Position numbers and translations under genes: made by a program
Part shown: positions 31,686-34,044 of the stretch, piece after piece
Layout of the letters: each line of letters begins with the position of its first letter
Numbering within the stretch: the first letter of the stretch is position 1
Assembly: GCF_009720725.1 (NCBI RefSeq)
Contig: NZ_WNKT01000044.1
Location: forward strand, 1-34,044
Direction: 5' to 3'
Source of the DNA: Allochromatium palmeri
GTDB lineage: Bacteria > Pseudomonadota > Gammaproteobacteria > Chromatiales > Chromatiaceae
Length of the DNA: 34,044 nucleotides
The notes under the pieces: generated by a model
What the model saw: the letters and a program-made list of their open reading frames with translations, nothing else
Told to the model about the DNA's origin: nothing
Databases searched by the model: none

Positions 31686-32230
31686 GCACGGCGCTGCTGC
31701 TGTTTGGCTGGATGTCGCTGAACGGACTGGTCGGCTGGAGACCAGACTGGCTCGGACGCTGGTCGAGCCGGCTGGCGTTGGGGCTGATGCTGTTGACGCT
31801 GTTCGTTTCGGAGTTCTGGCGGCAGGTCGTGAATGCGCTTCTGAGCCGGGAAGCGCCGCTGTTGGCCGGACCCGAGGCGGCCTATGTCAGTGTCTGGATT
31901 CTGGTGTTGCTGCCGATCCTGCGCCGTCGGCTTGATGTTCGCACTCTGAGTGCGACCCTGCTCAGTGGACTGACGGCAGCGGCGGCGTTCGGCTTGGCAC
32001 TCGACAGTGCGCCGCTGATCACCGCTGGATTCGCATCTGCCGGATTACAGCTGGAAGCTTTCGGGCAATTGGCGCTGACGGTCGTCGTTCACGCTTGTCT
32101 CGCCGGTGCTGGACTGGCTATGCGTCAACTCATGGAGGCAGAACATACGACCTCAATTTGCGAGCAATTCCATTGGGAGTACGCTGCCATATACGCCGGT
32201 TTGATCAGCATGCACCAAGCTATTGCCTAA
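31682..32230 (+). CDS. Polytopic membrane protein, last gene of the TerD operon
   Basis: A 182-residue protein with about five hydrophobic helices, starting in the four-base ATGA overlap with the TPR-like gene. The family is not recognised. The last 30 or so codons, after MRQLMEAEHT, are less GC-rich and less regular than the rest; the tail (ending SMHQAIA) may be foreign sequence replacing the original 3' end. If so, the protein ends differently from its homologues, though the membrane part is complete. Confidence 0.65.
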   Translation: MSTALLLFGWMSLNGLVGWRPDWLGRWSSRLALGLMLLTLFVSEFWRQVVNALLSREAPLLAGPEAAYVSVWILVLLPILRRRLDVRTLSATLLSGLTAAAAFGLALDSAPLITAGFASAGLQLEAFGQLALTVVVHACLAGAGLAMRQLMEAEHTTSICEQFHWEYAAIYAGLISMHQAIA

Positions 32231-32347
32231 CTGTCAAGTCCCTGGAGATTGTAAGAGATTGTAGACGCGCTTTGCCTACTCGCCTCCACCTACCCGGGAC
32301 TACCGCCCTCGCGTTTCGCACTTCCATCGCCGGCAGCGAACGACAAT
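32231..32347. other. Convergent intergenic gap
   Basis: About 117 bases between convergent stops. A 10-base tandem repeat, GAGATTGTA twice (32245-32253 and 32255-32263), lies near its start. No strong terminator is visible. Confidence 0.35.
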
Positions 32348-33529
32348 CTAGCGCGCTATCATCGCCTTCAGAATCCAGGAGGGAATATCGCCGGATTTGG
32401 GTGGGGCGCTCAGCCACGGGTCGGATTTTTTCGCGAGGGCGCGCCCCGCGTCGAACCCCGCACGCATCTCGGTTGGCTCGAAGGCGAGCACGTCATTGCC
32501 GATGTCAACGTTGTTCGGAATCGCAACCATCCTGTAGGAGTAGCCGAGTAGCTTTGTCCCGAAGTAAGACCTTGTCAGCGCTGTCTGCATCGACTGTTCC
32601 ATCATCACGCTGATGGTTGTCGCCGCGACGTCGCCAATGGCTCGGCGTAAGGCAGCAGGCGGCTGCGTGACCCTACCGTTATCAATTAAGTAGAGATTCC
32701 CAGGGCCGTACAACGGAGGATTGGGCTTCCGCGTTCCGCCCATCCCCGGCACCACCACATTCGACCGGGCGGCCCCATCGACGAACAAGTGGCCATCGAT
32801 TTCCACTGGCGGAAAGACGATAGGGAATGAGGCGGACGCCAGTAATACCTTCCGATAGAGTTCTAAATCTCCTGCCTTCGCGATCAGCGTCATATTCCAG
32901 ACCCAGGTCTGGCCGTAGTCGATGTTGGTGGTGCCGACAAACAACATACGATTGTCATCGTACGCCGCGGCCACACGCTTTAAGGTCTCCGCCGTGATAA
33001 ATTTGGCAATCATTGCGCGCAACGGAGCGGTATCCCTTAGTGAATCTGTACCCGACAGAAGGCCAAAGACCCCTCTCTCCTTGTAGATATCGGCGTGCGT
33101 AACCTGCGTGTACATCGCTTCCAACTTCGCGTCGTCTGCCGGGGTGCCAAGAAAGGCGTGCGTGGCCAGCAACGCGCCCGTGCTCACACCGCCGACGATA
33201 TCGAACTCCGGTCGCCGTCCACTCTCACGCCAGCCGATGAGGAAACCAGCACCGAAAGCGCCGTTCTGGCCACCGCCGGAGAGTGACAGTAGATTTAACG
33301 CATGTCCACGTTTGCGCTCCAGGTAGCGAATGACATTATCGCCAGGAATCGCCGTTACCCCCGCATAGATAGGCGAAGGTTGGGTCGGATCAAGCGGTTG
33401 GTATCCATTCGGCAGCGTGGCGAACGACGGTGCCTTTGAAGAGAGTTCCCGCTCAGGGGGCGATGCGCAGGCCGCTAGAAACAGCGAAGCTGTCAGACCG
33501 AGAAAAATCATAAAGTTCTTGTGTTTCAT
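32348..33529 (-). CDS. Patatin-like phospholipase, predicted lipoprotein
   Basis: A 393-residue protein with a lipoprotein signal peptide (FLGLTASLFLAAC, lipid-modified C21), so it is membrane-anchored outside the cytoplasm. The patatin catalytic set is intact: oxyanion loop GGGQNGAFGAG (85-95), nucleophile S116 in GGVSTGA and the catalytic Asp D251 in VDGAA. It should hydrolyse acyl esters of phospholipids or other lipids. GGAAG precedes the ATG. Codon use is somewhat less GC-biased than in the TerD operon, hinting at a different origin. It points toward that operon and starts 71 bases from the group II intron end. Confidence 0.92.
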   Translation of the reverse strand: MKHKNFMIFLGLTASLFLAACASPPERELSSKAPSFATLPNGYQPLDPTQPSPIYAGVTAIPGDNVIRYLERKRGHALNLLSLSGGGQNGAFGAGFLIGWRESGRRPEFDIVGGVSTGALLATHAFLGTPADDAKLEAMYTQVTHADIYKERGVFGLLSGTDSLRDTAPLRAMIAKFITAETLKRVAAAYDDNRMLFVGTTNIDYGQTWVWNMTLIAKAGDLELYRKVLLASASFPIVFPPVEIDGHLFVDGAARSNVVVPGMGGTRKPNPPLYGPGNLYLIDNGRVTQPPAALRRAIGDVAATTISVMMEQSMQTALTRSYFGTKLLGYSYRMVAIPNNVDIGNDVLAFEPTEMRAGFDAGRALAKKSDPWLSAPPKSGDIPSWILKAMIAR

Positions 33530-33600
33530 GCATCTTCCAGTCTTTGAAAAAGTAGATGTTGCGTCCCGTGTGATTATGTTCCGCGAAGGAGTTACCCTTT

Positions 33601-34044
33601 GTGTACGCCCGGCATGGGCATAAACTGATGGGGTGGAAGTCCCCTGTAGGAGTACCTGTAGTGTCCTTTCGGACCAACGTAACTACTAGCCGACGGCAAG
33701 GGCAAACCCGTGAGGGGATGTCTGGAGGAAGCCCGAGCGCAAAGGTGCGAGCCGACGGACAGAAACCGCATAGAAGGCTCAGTCCCTGGGTGAGTCAGCA
33801 CGAGGTGACGAAACCCATCAGGTGCAGGGGATAGGGTAAATGCGGCGGTTGTGCACTGAAAGTTCATGTCCTTATCCGGGGAGATCTGTCCCGCGTGCGG
33901 TCCGTGTGCCTATGGGAGTCGCACTGAGGCCCAGTCCGAAAGGGCTGGAATCGCCATCGAACCCTACGGGGGCTGTGGTCGCCACGGGAGCCGGACTGAG
34001 GGCCGACGCGAAAGCGCCGGAATCACCACCGGACCTTACCGTGA
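33601..34044 (+). mobile_element. Group II intron, 5' part (runs off the window)
   Basis: From 33601 the text GTGTACGCCCGGCATGGGC begins as bacterial group II introns do (GUGYG-like boundary, GCCC/GGGC first stem), and typical domain I-III segments follow in order: TGATGGGGTGGAAGTCCCC, ACAGAAACCGCATAGAAGGC (33760-33779), GGTAAATGCGGCGG and CCGGGGAGATCTG (33876-33888). The reverse-transcriptase/maturase ORF normally starts in domain IV and must lie beyond the right edge. Class cannot be settled without the ORF or the 3' end. It is oriented opposite to the patatin gene. Confidence 0.8.
33914..34039 (+). repeat. Imperfect tandem duplication inside the group II intron
   Basis: A segment starting GGGAGTCGCACTGAGGCC at 33914 recurs 72 bases later (33986) as GGGAGCCGGACTGAGGGCC. 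The two copies share the pattern ACTGAGG...CCG.....GAAAG.GC.GGAATC.CCA about 54 bases long. It follows the conserved GGGGAGATCTG and so probably lies in domain IV; further copies may continue past the edge. Confidence 0.6.

Noticed and set aside
25612-32230. Zorya-type defence system
   Set aside because: A MotA-like subunit is present, but neither ExbD-like protein has the OmpA/peptidoglycan-binding domain of ZorB, and no ZorC, helicase-nuclease ZorD or ZorE is present.
33914-34039. CRISPR array
   Set aside because: Only two imperfect copies with no regular short repeat and spacer pattern, lying within a group II intron.

Overview
The window looks like chromosomal DNA of a GC-rich gammaproteobacterium. 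The protein style (DnaE, GlnS, RtcB, DUF1840, alpha-E operon) fits the purple sulfur bacteria (Chromatiaceae, Allochromatium/Thiocystis-like), but that placement is inference. No rRNA, tRNA or CRISPR array was found. Both edges and a few interior seams carry mobile-element or toxin-antitoxin debris.

Layout. 1-1420: an AT-rich secreted-protein gene, a vapB-type antitoxin relic with an in-frame amber codon, and a diverged partial copy of the 3' end of dnaE. 1440-4838: rtcB (RNA ligase) divergent from arfB (ribosome rescue), then an ADP-ribosylglycohydrolase coupled to a membrane protein. 4997-5948: an intact higA-type antitoxin, a short IS200/IS605-like non-autonomous element, and a 5'-truncated higB toxin relic. 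5949-10007: dnaE, interrupted by a 156-residue mini-intein. 10300-14902: a YihY/BrkB membrane protein with a C-terminal winged helix, then a leftward operon (Zn-protease-like, ATP-grasp, alpha-E, small membrane protein). 14928-18220: a response regulator with a C-terminal membrane anchor, pgl, a Fe-S uracil-DNA glycosylase-like protein and a Uma2-family nuclease. 18284-20374: a membrane diguanylate cyclase with an NMT1/THI5-like sensor. 20349-25044: leftward cluster yoeB, yefM, a large adenine-N6 methyltransferase with a nuclease-like N-terminus, and glnS. 25152-25463: DUF1840 gene.

25612-32230 is the most interesting region: nine rightward, tightly packed genes. They encode a TerD-domain protein anchored in the inner membrane, three successive exported coiled-coil proteins, a MotA/TolQ/ExbB-type channel subunit, two different ExbD/TolR-type subunits, a membrane-anchored TPR-like protein and a polytopic membrane protein. 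Read together they suggest a proton-motive-force-driven envelope machine coupled to a cytoplasmic TerD module. I do not recognise it as Tol-Pal, ExbBD-TonB, Mot or Zorya.

32348-33529 is a patatin-like lipoprotein on the other strand. From 33601 to the right edge lies the 5' part of a group II intron, cut off by the window before its reverse-transcriptase ORF.
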